Below are positions 34,507 to 44,434 of a DNA stretch of 64,000 nucleotides, piece after piece. The notes beneath the pieces were generated by a model. It had not been told where the DNA came from. It saw only the letters and a program-made list of their open reading frames with translations, and did no database searches. The DNA lies in assembly GCA_934132895.1 (NCBI GenBank), contig CAKPAG010000003.1, forward strand, positions 1-64,000. The letters are read 5' to 3'. Within the stretch, counting starts at the first letter, position 1. Each line of letters opens with the position of its first letter. The position numbers and the translations under genes are program-made. The stretch comes from an uncultured Clostridia bacterium. GTDB lineage: Bacteria; Bacillota; Clostridia; TANB77; CAG-465.

Positions 34507-34977
34507 ATGAAAAAAGTAGCATATGCAACACGTGGCGTGCTTGTAAGAGAAAATAAAGTATTATGCATAGAAAATAAAATTCCAAGGGAAGGTTATTATG
34601 ATTTACCCGGAGGAGGAATAGAAGAAGGAGAAACTCCATTTGATACATGTAAAAGAGAATTTAAAGAAGAAACAGGTATAAATGTGGTAGCTGCAGATTA
34701 TAAAGGAACATTAGAAATAGAAACATCCGATAGTATTATAAATTTAAAAATATTTTTAATAAATGAATATACTGGTGAACCAGTGTATGATTTAGAAGAA
34801 AATTTTTGTATGTGGTTGGATATTGATGAATTTTTGTCTAAGGAAAAACTTTATGCAAATTCAATACTTTTAAATAGATTTTTCTTTGAAGTTTTGCATA
34901 GAAATAAAGAATTTTCTATTAATTTAACAGTTGATGAAAGTGATAAAATTCAAACTTTAAACTTTAAATATGTTTAG
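34507..34977 (+). CDS. Nudix hydrolase
   Basis: 156 aa. Nudix box G-G-G-I-E-E-G-E-T-P-F-D-T-C-K-R-E-F-K-E-E-T-G-I intact at about residues 36-58. Standard length, no frame break. Cleaves a nucleoside diphosphate-linked compound, substrate unknown. Starts 15 bp after mutL and ends 7 bp before miaA, so likely co-transcribed. Confidence 0.88.
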   Translation: MKKVAYATRGVLVRENKVLCIENKIPREGYYDLPGGGIEEGETPFDTCKREFKEETGINVVAADYKGTLEIETSDSIINLKIFLINEYTGEPVYDLEENFCMWLDIDEFLSKEKLYANSILLNRFFFEVLHRNKEFSINLTVDESDKIQTLNFKYV

Positions 34978-34984
34978 GAGTAAT

Positions 34985-35951
34985 ATGAATAAATTTAATA
35001 TAGGAAAAAAAGATAAAAAAACAGTAATATGTATAGTAGGACCAACAGCTTCACGGGAAAACTTCACTTGGAGTAGAGCTTGCTAAAAAGATAAATGGAG
35101 AGATAATCTCTGCAGATTCTATGCAAATATATAAGGGGTTAGATGTTGCAACTGCTAAGGTAACCGAAGAAGAAAAAAATGGTGTTAAACATCATCTAAT
35201 AGATATATGTGAAGTAGATGAGAAATTCAGTGTTGCAGATTTTAAGAAAATGTGCTATGATAAAATTGATGATATAACAAAAAGAGGAAAGAATGCTATA
35301 CTAGTTGGTGGTACAGGACTATATGTTAGTTCAGTTGTAAAAAACATGAATTTTACTGAAGAAAATGTTGATGAAGAATTTAGAAATTCATTATATGAAC
35401 TAGCTAAAGTAAAATCAAATGAATATGTGTATCAAATGTTAAAAAATATAGATAAAAAATCTGCAGAAAATATTCATCCTAATAATCTAAAAAGAGTAAT
35501 TAGAGCAATTGAAATAGCTAAAAACTCTAAATTGCTCAAGTCAGAACATATGGAAAATGAAGATAAAAGGTTAAGTCTAGATAATAGTAAATATAACTTT
35601 TTAGTCTTCTATATAGACTATGAAAGAGATAAAATTTATGAAAGAATAAATAAAAGAGTAGATATCATGATTAAAGATGGTTTACTTGATGAAGCTAAAA
35701 AAGTCTATGATTTCAAGTTATCTAAAGAATGTACATGTATGCAATCAATTGGTTATAAAGAATTTTTTCCATATTTTGAGGGAAAAATTACATTAGATGA
35801 AGCGGTAGAAAAATTAAAATTAGAAACCAGAAAATATGCCAAAAGGCAAGAAACTTGGTTTAAAAATAAATTAGATATAATTAAAATTAATGGTAATTTA
35901 GAAATGAAAGAAAAAATAGATTTCATTATGAGTTATATAAATAGCAATTAA
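34985..35951 (+). CDS. miaA: tRNA dimethylallyltransferase MiaA, +1 frameshift at CGG
   Basis: ATG 34985, GGAG upstream. Zero frame: I-V-G-P-T-A-S then CGG as codon 24 (35054-35056) and a stop ten codons on. Skipping one base gives GGG AAA ACT TCA, restoring the P-loop G-P-T-A-S-G-K-T-S-L and a continuous frame to TAA 35951, total 321 aa, the usual MiaA length. Downstream motifs: S-A-D-S-M-Q-I-Y-K-G-L-D, H-H-L-I-D, V-G-G-T-G-L-Y, M-Q-S-I-G-Y-K-E. Adds dimethylallyl to A37 of tRNAs reading UNN codons. The break falls inside the ATP-binding loop, so the zero-frame product would be dead. Confidence 0.92.
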
Positions 35952-35967
35952 TAATATTTAGAGGTAA

Positions 35968-37198
35968 ATGATGAAAAATAAGGAGAAGAAAGTTTTTGAA
36001 AAGAAGAAACTAAAAAGCGTAATATTTGTTATAATATTAGCTGCAATAGTTTTGTTTATTTTACTATACAATAATGCTTTCAATTCTATGAAAACATATA
36101 CAATTGTAAATGGAACAGTTGAAAAAACTTCAGATACGTATGCATATGTTTTAAAAAAAGAGAAAGTAATAGATATAGATGAAAATTCTGTAGCTATTCC
36201 TGTAGTGGATCAAGACCAAAGAGCTTGTAAGGACGAAGTAGTAGCTGTTTACAAAAATTCAGGATATAAAGACTATGAAAGCGAAATTTCAAGTTTAGAT
36301 AAAGAAATTCAGTCTATGATAAAAGACTTGCCAGCTGTGTATTCCAATGATGTTAGTAATATTGATACACAAATTACAGAATTAACTAAAAGTGCTAAAA
36401 AGGAAACATCATATGTAAAAATGCAGGAGTATAAAAATAAAGTAAATGATTTGTTAGAAAAAAAGATAAATATATTAGGCGAACTTAGTCCTAATGGCTC
36501 AAAAATTAGAGAACTAATTGCTAAAAGAAATGAACTAAAAAACTCAAATAAAAGCTCTCGGAAGTAATATAAAAGCTCCTATGGCCGGAGTAGTTACATA
36601 CAAAGTAGATACACTTGAAAATGATATTGAATTTGACAAAGTATTAAGCTATGATATTTCTAAATTAGATCAAATTATAAAAAAATATGGTGAAAATAAT
36701 GCTAACAATTTTGGAATAAAAATTGTTGATAATTTTCAGTGCTATTTTTTAACAAAAGAAGTAGAAGATGAGAATTCTAAGTATGTAAAAGAAGGAAAGA
36801 ATTATAAAATAAAATTAATTAATAAATCTTCTGACGATACTTGTACATCAACTCTTGTTAAAAGCATTAAATCAGATGGGTATATATATAATATTTTTAG
36901 TATAAATGAAAATATTGAAGATATAGTAGATGCAAGAGAGATAGGGGCAGAAATTATCTGGACTAAAGAGGAAGGACTGGCAGTACCGTTAAATGCAATA
37001 ACTAATAGAAATGATGTAAATTATGTTACTTTGATTTCTGGTGGAGAATATATTGAAGTACCAATAAAAATTATAATCTCTAATGATACTATAGGTATAG
37101 TAGATAATTATTCAGAAGAAGAATTAACTGAACTAGGAATAACCTCAAATTCCAAAATAAAAAGATATGACCAATTGGTAATTAATGAAGAAAAATAG
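35968..37198 (+). CDS. HlyD-like membrane-fusion protein, +1 frameshift at CGG
   Basis: ATG 35968 (or 35971). Membrane span at about 16-36, a lipoyl-like start (TIVNGTVEKTSDTYAYVLKKE), coiled coil at about 95-195. Then codon 198 is CGG (36559-36561) with TAA two codons later. Skipping one base gives GGA AGT AAT ATA AAA GCT CCT, i.e. S-G-S-N-I-K-A-P-M-A-G-V-V, the second lipoyl half-motif normally following the coiled coil in this clostridial HlyD-type family. Total 409 aa. Probably an extracytoplasmic adaptor; no transporter gene adjoins. Bidirectional terminator follows. Confidence 0.75.
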
Positions 37199-37201
37199 TA
37201 T

Positions 37202-37258
37202 AAAAAAGAGTAGCTTCTAGGCTTTGTTTTAAGCTTGCATTAGAAGTTGCTCTTTTTA
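37202..37258. terminator. Bidirectional terminator
   Basis: AAAAAGAG...AGCTTCTA pairs with TAGAAGTTGCTCTTTTT, with T and A runs on either side. It overlaps the 3' end of the minus-strand gene. Confidence 0.7.
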
Positions 37259-37824
37259 GTATAAGTTTTTCCGTTTAAATTTGATTTATATATTTTTATT
37301 TTATCTGTTATGTCAGAAACATTAAAAATATTTTTTTGTTTCCCCAGAATTAATAACATTTGATATAATTCATAACTTGTAAATTCTTCAGTATCTAACA
37401 TTTCTTGTATTGCTCTTTGATAATAGAATTCCTTTGAATTTTCGATTAGGTTTGGAGTGTCAATAATATCGTTATAAAAGGAGATATTTTCTGGTAATAT
37501 GGTAGAACAAATTAAAGCTACAGGTTCTTCAAAAGAGCCTAGTATATAGTCGTTTGATTTAACAAAATATTTTTCTAGGTCTTCAGTATCTTCAAATATT
37601 TTATTATATATATATATATTATTTAAATTAGTAGTATTAATCTTAAGACAAGAAAAATTTTTGTCTCCAAAAAAAGGACTGTCTTCAGGGGTTAAATAAC
37701 ATATAAGACCCTTTTTGTTATTATTTAGATGAATTATTTTATTTGCATGTTCGGATAATTTCATACCATATTTTACAGCATCATTTTTTTTATCATTTTC
37801 TATATAAAAGTATAGATATTTCAA
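37240..37824 (-). CDS. Hypothetical protein, 194 aa
   Basis: Soluble protein with Asn/Lys-rich composition. Begins M-K-Y-L-Y-F-Y-I-E-N-D, middle region LICYLTPEDSPFFGDKNFSCLKI, C-terminal helix ELYQMLLILGKQKNIF. No membrane segment and no family recognised. Located between the HlyD-like gene and splB on the opposite strand to the former. Confidence 0.5.
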   Translation of the reverse strand: MKYLYFYIENDKKNDAVKYGMKLSEHANKIIHLNNNKKGLICYLTPEDSPFFGDKNFSCLKINTTNLNNIYIYNKIFEDTEDLEKYFVKSNDYILGSFEEPVALICSTILPENISFYNDIIDTPNLIENSKEFYYQRAIQEMLDTEEFTSYELYQMLLILGKQKNIFNVSDITDKIKIYKSNLNGKTYTKKSNF

Positions 37825-37914
37825 TATAAATCACTCCAGTTTGAAATATATTATAGCATAATTTTTTAAAGAAGTTAAGATATAAATCGAATTTTTATAT
37901 AATTATACATTTTT

Positions 37915-38931
37915 CTATACAATATAACGAATAGTGAAGTTTTTGAAGTTTTTATTTATTAGTCTAACTAAGTATTTTTTTGCCTCTTCTTTTATTTCGT
38001 TTTTGTAATGATATTTACCAATTCCTCTTGAGGTCATTAGCTCAGTTGAATAAAGTTTAATTGCATTTGGAAATGCAGCTTCATTTATTTTTCTATGTAT
38101 ATAGCTATATGTCATAAAAATTATTTCAAAAGTTATATTATTTTTAGCTTTATCACTTAAATTTTCTTTCATTGTTAATATTAAGTTTTCATAATCTTCT
38201 TTAAAATTATCTGTTATTATAACAGGAGCAATTAGAATGTATGGCATGTATCCCGCATCTACTAGCTTATTTATAGCATTTAGCCTATTATTTAAATTAC
38301 TCGTTTTAAATTCAACATTGGTAATTATTCTACTTGGATTTAAGCTCATTCTAGGTATTATCCTACTTTTATCTGATATGTTTAAAAGTGGCTCTATCAA
38401 ATCAAATTTGGTTGGAAATGTTAAAATCCCTTTATTTGTATTTTTTAAGAAGTATTCGATATTTTTGTGTAAATCTTCAGTTACTAAATTTTCTAAAAGT
38501 AAATCACTATTACTTCCTATCTCAAAAACATATTCTTTTGAAGAATTATTTGAAAATTTAATTAATTTATCTAATATTTCTTTTGTATTAACAAAAACTC
38601 TTAAATATGCACATTTGTTATAATTACATACAAGGTAACAATACATACACATTGCACTACAACCAGAAGAAGTAAAAGGAACTAAGAAATCAGATATTTT
38701 ATGATTTTCAACATATTTATGAGTTTTTCTAGTACCAATTATTAAATATCTTTTTAGTTTAGTAAAATCTTTATTTTCATATTTTCTTAAACTTTCGATA
38801 TTATTATGTGATAAAATTTCTATTTTTTCAGTTTTATTATATTTTTCAAAAAGATATTTACCTAAAGGATATTTTAAAACATCTTTTTCATAATATATTT
38901 TATCAAATTTTAAACTATTCAAATAAATCAC
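37915..38931 (-). CDS. splB: Spore photoproduct lyase
   Basis: 338 aa. Radical SAM cluster motif in the spore-photoproduct-lyase form S-G-C-S-A-M-C-M-Y-C-Y-L (Cys x3, then Y-L-V-C-N-Y), followed by Y-L-R-V-F-V-N, and E-I-G-S-N-S-D. Repairs the thymine photoproduct in germinating spores using SAM radical chemistry. Full family length. A long gap to the divergent DUF2207 gene holds only AT-rich sequence. Consistent with an endospore former. Confidence 0.9.
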   Translation of the reverse strand: MIYLNSLKFDKIYYEKDVLKYPLGKYLFEKYNKTEKIEILSHNNIESLRKYENKDFTKLKRYLIIGTRKTHKYVENHKISDFLVPFTSSGCSAMCMYCYLVCNYNKCAYLRVFVNTKEILDKLIKFSNNSSKEYVFEIGSNSDLLLENLVTEDLHKNIEYFLKNTNKGILTFPTKFDLIEPLLNISDKSRIIPRMSLNPSRIITNVEFKTSNLNNRLNAINKLVDAGYMPYILIAPVIITDNFKEDYENLILTMKENLSDKAKNNITFEIIFMTYSYIHRKINEAAFPNAIKLYSTELMTSRGIGKYHYKNEIKEEAKKYLVRLINKNFKNFTIRYIV

Positions 38932-39071
38932 CTAATTATATTATGAATAAGTTTAATTAAAACTAAACAATTAAGTATAAAAATATTTATTTAAATTCCC
39001 AAAAAAAACGTATTTTGTGTTGAAAAAAGTAAAAAAATATTATAACCTATATAGGTATAGGGTGAGGTTTT

Positions 39072-40829
39072 ATGAAAAAAGGTATAGGAAAAATATTTTT
39101 ATGCTTGCTGTTAGTAATTGTATTTGGAATAGGGATTAAAAATGTTAAAGCTAATACAATTAATAGCATATCTATGGATATATATGTAGATAATTATGGA
39201 GATGCTTATGTTACTGAAGTTTGGAACTGCAAACTCTCAAGCGGAACAGAACTTTATCATCCATATTTTAATTTAGGAAAATCAAAGATTAGTAATTTAA
39301 CTGTTAGTGAGAGTAGTAGAACATATACAACTTTGAACAGTTGGGAGGTAGACGCTTCTTTTAATAACAAAGCATATAAATGTGGGATTAATAAAGTTAG
39401 TAATGGTGTAGAACTTTGTTGGGGTGCGAGTAACTATGGTTCTCACGTATATACAGTAAAATATAAAATTGAAAAATTTGTATCTGAGCTTACTGATTCA
39501 CAAATGATATATTGGACACTTATGCCTAAAGGTTTTTCAGATTCAGTTAAAGATGCAAAAATAAAAATACATACAGATTTTAATATAGCAGATACTATAG
39601 ATGTTTGGGGATATGGAAAATATGGTGGCACTGCATATGTATATAATGGAAATATACAATTTAACTCGATGTCGACATTAACTTCTAGTGAGTACATGAC
39701 TATTTTAGTAAAATTTCCACAAGGCACTTTTAATGCAAGCAATAAAATACATAAAAATTTTAATTATTATCTTAAAATGGCAGAAGAGGGAAGTACAAAG
39801 TATGTGGGAGAGAAAAGTACAGGTGATTATAGTATAATGTCTCCAAAACTTATACTGATAACGTTTGCTCAGTGGGGAATGGGTATTGGTGCTATTATAT
39901 TATTTGTAAAGGTTATAGTAAGTACTTCAAATTCAAATACTAAACAACTTGTAATAACATCAGGAGAAAAGAGAAGCGTTAAAAAAGTAGGATATTTAGG
40001 ATATTATAGTGAAATACCATGTGAAGATATTTTTAGGGCATATTATATTTCAACTAAATATGAAATTAATAAAAATAAGACTGATTTTTTAGGTGCTCTT
40101 CTTCTTAAATGGATAAAAGAGAATAAAATTAGAATGGAAAAAAGAGCTACCAAATCTCGTTTTAAACCAGAAGAAACCGTTTTTGTTTTAAATAAAGAAC
40201 CAGAATTTTCCAATGATATAGAGAAAAAGTTGTATAATATGGTGTACAAATCAAGTAAAGATGGGATTTTAGAAGGAGATGAATTTAAAAATTGGTGTAA
40301 AACAAATAATTTAAGTATACTTAATTGGTTTGATGATGTAATAAATAAAATTGAGGAAAAAATATTAGATAGTAAAGAAGTAGAAAAAAAGATAAATATG
40401 TTTGGAAAAGAAGTAAAAAACAAGTATGTAACTACTTTAAGTATACAAGAAGAGGCTATGAAAATAGCAGGACTAAAAAAATATTTAAAAGATTATTCTT
40501 TAATAAAAGAAAAAGAACCTTTGCAAGTGCATTTATTTGAAGAATATATGATTTATGCACAAATGCTTGGAATTGCTAAAAAAGTAGCTAAAATGTTTAA
40601 AGAAGTTTATCCGGAAATTATAGAGGAATCTTGTTTTGTAGACTATGAAAGTATAATCTATGTAGATAGATATACAGATAGTGGAATTGAAAAAGCAAGA
40701 GTTGAGAAAGCAAGAGCAGAAGCAATAGAAAGAGCAAGTAATTATTCGTCAGGTGGCGGAGGATTTTCTTCTGGCGGCGGAGGAGGTGGTTCCTTCGGCG
40801 GTGGTGGAAGTGGCGGAGGAATCCGTTAA
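39072..40829 (+). CDS. DUF2207 membrane protein with Gly-rich tail
   Basis: 585 aa. Signal-like segment (residues 5-27), extracellular DUF2207 domain (INSISMDIYVDNYGDAYVTEVW... to about 230), a membrane span at about 258-280, then a cytoplasmic region of about 280 residues rich in Lys/Glu, ending in a Gly/Ser-rich tail with repeated GGGG. Often near LemA genes, as here (41.5 kb). Function unknown; possibly envelope stress. Terminator follows. Confidence 0.78.
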   Translation: MKKGIGKIFLCLLLVIVFGIGIKNVKANTINSISMDIYVDNYGDAYVTEVWNCKLSSGTELYHPYFNLGKSKISNLTVSESSRTYTTLNSWEVDASFNNKAYKCGINKVSNGVELCWGASNYGSHVYTVKYKIEKFVSELTDSQMIYWTLMPKGFSDSVKDAKIKIHTDFNIADTIDVWGYGKYGGTAYVYNGNIQFNSMSTLTSSEYMTILVKFPQGTFNASNKIHKNFNYYLKMAEEGSTKYVGEKSTGDYSIMSPKLILITFAQWGMGIGAIILFVKVIVSTSNSNTKQLVITSGEKRSVKKVGYLGYYSEIPCEDIFRAYYISTKYEINKNKTDFLGALLLKWIKENKIRMEKRATKSRFKPEETVFVLNKEPEFSNDIEKKLYNMVYKSSKDGILEGDEFKNWCKTNNLSILNWFDDVINKIEEKILDSKEVEKKINMFGKEVKNKYVTTLSIQEEAMKIAGLKKYLKDYSLIKEKEPLQVHLFEEYMIYAQMLGIAKKVAKMFKEVYPEIIEESCFVDYESIIYVDRYTDSGIEKARVEKARAEAIERASNYSSGGGGFSSGGGGGGSFGGGGSGGGIR

Positions 40830-40851
40830 AAACATATAAAAATACATAAAC

Positions 40852-40890
40852 AAAAGGAATGAACGAGATAAATTAATGTTCATTCCTTTT
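40852..40890. terminator. Terminator between convergent genes
   Basis: AAAAGGAATGAAC pairs with GTTCATTCCTTTT. Confidence 0.75.
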
Positions 40891-40911
40891 CCAACTTTTT
40901 TAATATGTATA

Positions 40912-41421
40912 TTATTTTCCTGTACTTCCAATTCCACCAAGCCTTTTACCTTCGGCTTTATCATTATCAACAGTTAGAAATTTTTGAAAGTATGCTTGTC
41001 CTACTTTTTCACCTTCTTTTATAGTTATATCATGTGGAAAAAAGTTATAATATTGAAAAATAATATTACCATCGTTTGATGGATTGTTGTAGTAATCGCA
41101 TTCAAATATTCCAATTGAATTTGCCATAACAAGTCCAAGTTTTGATGGGCCAGAACTTCTATTTGCAATTATCATAACTTCATCTTCTAAAAAGTAAGCT
41201 TTTATTCCTGTGAATATTTTTGTTGGCATAATATCAACAAAATCTTTTTTACCAGAACAAAAAGATTTTAAATTTTTAAATACACTTTTCCATATTGATG
41301 GAATTACAACATCTTCACAGGCAAAAATATCATAGCCTACTGAGTTTTTTGTACTTCTTTTTGGAAGTATCATTTCTCTATCCTCATATCCTTTACAAAT
41401 TTCAAATCCTCTAATTTTCAT
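40912..41421 (-). CDS. dUTPase-like nucleotidohydrolase
   Basis: 169 aa. dUTPase motif order is visible: S-V-G-Y-D-I-F-A (motif 1), N-R-S-S-G-P-S-K-L-G-L (motif 2, R-S-S-G), G-I-F-E-C-D-Y-Y (motif 3, normally G-V-I-D-x-x-Y), G-Q-A-Y-F-Q-K-F (motif 4) and G-G-I-G-S-T-G-K (motif 5). An insertion around residues 38-60 and the Phe-Glu change in motif 3 make it an atypical member; it could be a dCTP deaminase relative. Removes dUTP from the pool. Confidence 0.72.
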   Translation of the reverse strand: MKIRGFEICKGYEDREMILPKRSTKNSVGYDIFACEDVVIPSIWKSVFKNLKSFCSGKKDFVDIMPTKIFTGIKAYFLEDEVMIIANRSSGPSKLGLVMANSIGIFECDYYNNPSNDGNIIFQYYNFFPHDITIKEGEKVGQAYFQKFLTVDNDKAEGKRLGGIGSTGK

Positions 41422-41495
41422 TTATTTTTTCCTCCTTACATTTATACAAAGTATATCATAATTTTTTAAAAAAGTATATACGAAGGCAAAATAAA

Positions 41496-41528
41496 AACAT
41501 GCAATTTAGTTTTTTAAATTACATGTTT
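41496..41528 (-). terminator. Terminator of lemA
   Basis: AAACATG(c/a)AATTTA pairs with TAAATT(a)CATGTTT; the loop is T-rich. Located just after the lemA stop. Confidence 0.5.
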
Positions 41529-41542
41529 AATTTTAGTTATTT

Positions 41543-42109
41543 TTAGAATTGAACTTTTACATTTTCTCTTTCTTTTGCATCTGTAACTTCAAAAAATGCT
41601 TCTTCTTTAAAACCAAACATACCAGCAAGTATATTTGATGGGAAAGACATTATTGCAGTATTATACATTTGAACAGTATCGTTATAGAATTGTCTAGCAT
41701 ATGCAATTTTATCTTCTGTAGTAGAAAGTTCTTGTTGTAAAGAGTTAAAATTTTCATTTGCTTTTAATTCTGGGTAAGCTTCAGCAAGTGCAAATATAGC
41801 TTTTAAAGAGTTAGAAAGTTCATTGTTGGCTTCTGCTTTTGTTTTGATACCGTCAGCTGATGCAAAGCTATTTCTTGCTTCAACTATTTTTTCTAATGTA
41901 GTTTGTTCGTGTACCATGTACCCTTTTACTGTTTCAACTAAGTTTGGAATTAGATCAAATCTTCTTTTTAATTGAGTATCAATTTGAGCCCAAGCGTTTT
42001 TAACTTTCATTTTTTGATTTACTAAGTTGTTATATATACCAATAATTGCAAGAATAAGTACAATTATAACGGCAAAAATAATCCATAAAGCCATAGGCAT
42101 AGATATCAT
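41543..42109 (-). CDS. lemA: LemA family protein
   Basis: 188 aa. N-terminal membrane anchor (residues 5-24), then Y-N-N-L-V-N-Q-K-M-K-V-K-N-A-W-A-Q-I-D-T-Q-L-K-R-R-F-D-L-I-P-N-L-V-E-T-V-K, the LemA signature, and R-Q-F-Y-N-D-T-V-Q-M-Y-N. A coiled-coil bundle on the membrane surface, function unknown. Neighbour of the DUF2207 gene. Confidence 0.92.
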   Translation of the reverse strand: MISMPMALWIIFAVIIVLILAIIGIYNNLVNQKMKVKNAWAQIDTQLKRRFDLIPNLVETVKGYMVHEQTTLEKIVEARNSFASADGIKTKAEANNELSNSLKAIFALAEAYPELKANENFNSLQQELSTTEDKIAYARQFYNDTVQMYNTAIMSFPSNILAGMFGFKEEAFFEVTDAKERENVKVQF

Positions 42110-42363
42110 CCTTTCTTGTGAAATATCACTTAACTATATTTTATCATTTAATAAATATATATGCAATAAAATTAAGAAATAATTTTTAAATTATTAAAAT
42201 TAAATGTAACAAAAATAATATATTAGCTTAAAGTATAGTATTTATCAATGATTTTTGAAAAATTAAAAGAATTGTGAATATTGCTAATGCATAAAAAGTT
42301 TGACAAAACATAAAAATTATAGTATAATGATATTGTTCTATATAAAATAAGGAGGAATCTTTT

Positions 42364-43437
42364 GTGAATAAAGATACAGTGCCAGTATTGAGAAAGACGT
42401 TAACAATAATAACATTAATCTTAATATTTACCACAGTAGGACTTTTTTTAATATCAATGAACGTTAAAACAGTTACTCTTGATTATTATGGAGATGTTAA
42501 AACAGTTAAAACAATGTCTAATTCTGTGGGCGGCTTTTTGATGCAAAATAAAATATATACTGATGATAATACAAAAATAGAACCTAGTGAAGAAACTTTG
42601 ATAAATGATGGTATGCAAGTAAAATTAACTTCTACAAAAGAGCTTGCAAAAATTAATATAGATGAACTTAAAGAGGAATATAATCCCGTTACTGCAAAAA
42701 TAGAAGAAGTAATAGAATCAATTCCGTATACAGAAGAAAAAAGAGATAATCCAACAATAAATAGAGGTACTACAAATACAGTACAAGTAGGTATGGAGGG
42801 TCAAAAATCTACTAAATATCTAGTTAAATATAATAAAGGCGAAGAAATATATAGAGCTGAACTTTCGACTGAAATCTTGAAAGATGCTGTTAATCAAGTA
42901 GTTGAAGTTGGAACAAAACTAGATTTATCTGCTTCAAGAAGTGCCGTTGTTCAAAGTATAGGTGCTATACCAACTGATGAAGGATTTAAAGAGTATAATA
43001 TTGCGCTTCCAGTTGAACAGCAACAATATGCATATAATGTATGCAAAAAATATGGTGTACAATATGAATTACTTTTGGCAATAATGTATAAAGAAAGTGG
43101 GTTTAACCCATCAGCAGTAGGTGGCGGAAATTCATATGGGCTTTGCCAAATTCATGTATCAAATTTTTCAAACTTAAGAGCAAAACTTGGAGTTTCAAAC
43201 TTTACTGATCCATATGATAATATGACAGCAGGTGCATATTTACTATCTCATTATTTTGCTGCAGCTAGAGCAAAAGTTTCTGATGCAGATGCAGTTGAAG
43301 CCTATGCTTTAAATGCATATAACATGGGAGAAGGAATATACTTTACTAACTGTTATAGTCAGGGGATTCTTCATAGAGGATACAGTAACTCTGTAAGAGC
43401 AATAAGAAATTCACTTGTAGCAAATGGTGGAATTTAA
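42364..43437 (+). CDS. YabE-like DUF348/G5 protein with lytic transglycosylase domain
   Basis: 357 aa from GTG 42364, AAGGAGG upstream. Membrane anchor at about 16-33, a DUF348 segment (VKTVTLDYYGDVKTVKTMSNSVGGFLM), a G5-like region (IPYTEEKRDNPTINRGTTNTVQVGMEG), and a C-terminal SLT domain with A-I-M-Y-K-E-S-G-F (catalytic Glu), S-Y-G-L-C-Q-I and A-Y-L-L-S-H-Y. Likely cleaves peptidoglycan outside the membrane. In Bacillus a YabE-type gene also lies just upstream of rsmA, but there with a 3D domain. Confidence 0.82.
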   Translation: MNKDTVPVLRKTLTIITLILIFTTVGLFLISMNVKTVTLDYYGDVKTVKTMSNSVGGFLMQNKIYTDDNTKIEPSEETLINDGMQVKLTSTKELAKINIDELKEEYNPVTAKIEEVIESIPYTEEKRDNPTINRGTTNTVQVGMEGQKSTKYLVKYNKGEEIYRAELSTEILKDAVNQVVEVGTKLDLSASRSAVVQSIGAIPTDEGFKEYNIALPVEQQQYAYNVCKKYGVQYELLLAIMYKESGFNPSAVGGGNSYGLCQIHVSNFSNLRAKLGVSNFTDPYDNMTAGAYLLSHYFAAARAKVSDADAVEAYALNAYNMGEGIYFTNCYSQGILHRGYSNSVRAIRNSLVANGGI

Positions 43438-43472
43438 AAAATACAGATTTAATTATTAACAAATATAAATGT

Positions 43473-43505
43473 AAAATAATTGCCGGTTTGCTGGCAATTA
43501 TTTTG
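43473..43505 (+). terminator. Terminator before rsmA
   Basis: AATAATTGCCGG pairs with CTGGCAATTATT around a TTTG loop, followed by T. Confidence 0.8.
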
Positions 43506-43540
43506 GTATATAGGAGTTTGTAAATTAAAGAAAGGAAAAA

Positions 43541-44434
43541 ATGGAAAATATAAATACATTAAAGATAACAAATCAAATTTTAAGAAAATATAATATAATT
43601 GCCAATAAAAGGTTTGGACAAAACTTTTTAATTGATGATGAAATATTAGAAAAAATAATTAATGCGGCAGATATACAAAAAGAAGAGCTAGTTATAGAAA
43701 TAGGACCAGGTCTTGGAAACTTATCTGAATATATATTAAATAAATCTGATTATACAATATTAGTTGAAATAGATAAAAAGATGATAGAGATAATAGAAGA
43801 TAGATTTAATGATAAAAAGGACAAGTATTCATTACTAAATGAAGATATTTTAAAAGTAGATATTGATGCGGTTATCGCTGAAATAGAAAAAGAGAAAAAC
43901 GTTCATTTTAAGAATGTAAAAGTAATTGCCAATCTTCCTTATTATATTACGACACCAATATTATTTAAATTGTTGCAAAATTCAAGTAGAATAAAAGATA
44001 TAGTTGTAATGGTTCAAAAGGAAGTAGCTTTAAGAATGGTGGCAGATAAAAAAACTAAAGATTATGGTATATTGACTCTTATGGTGGAGTATTTGACAAA
44101 TGCTAGTATTGTAACAATAGTTCCAAATACTTCTTTTATACCGGCACCAAATGTGGAATCTGCGGTAATTAAGTTAGAAAAAAATAAAAAATATGAAATA
44201 GATAATGAAAACATTCTATTTGATTTAATTCATATGGCATTTGCTCAAAGAAGAAAAAAGATGATAAATTCATTAGTTTCAAATAAATTTATGAATTTAA
44301 GCAAGAAAGAATTAGAAGATATATTTTTAAAATGTAATTTGTCTTTAAATTCAAGAGCAGAAGAGTTAGAATTATGTGATTATATAAATATCGTAGAAGA
44401 AATTAATAGGAGTGATTTTAATGAAGAAAAATAG
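43541..44434 (+). CDS. rsmA: 16S rRNA dimethyladenosine transferase
   Basis: 297 aa. SAM motif I E-I-G-P-G-L-G-N-L-S-E-Y, F-G-Q-N-F-L-I-D-D at the N-terminus, and catalytic N-L-P-Y-Y-I-T-T-P. C-terminal F-A-Q-R-R-K-K-M. Dimethylates two adjacent adenosines at the 3' end of 16S rRNA. Follows the YabE-like gene as in other Firmicutes and overlaps the next gene by 14 bp. Confidence 0.95.
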   Translation: MENINTLKITNQILRKYNIIANKRFGQNFLIDDEILEKIINAADIQKEELVIEIGPGLGNLSEYILNKSDYTILVEIDKKMIEIIEDRFNDKKDKYSLLNEDILKVDIDAVIAEIEKEKNVHFKNVKVIANLPYYITTPILFKLLQNSSRIKDIVVMVQKEVALRMVADKKTKDYGILTLMVEYLTNASIVTIVPNTSFIPAPNVESAVIKLEKNKKYEIDNENILFDLIHMAFAQRRKKMINSLVSNKFMNLSKKELEDIFLKCNLSLNSRAEELELCDYINIVEEINRSDFNEEK

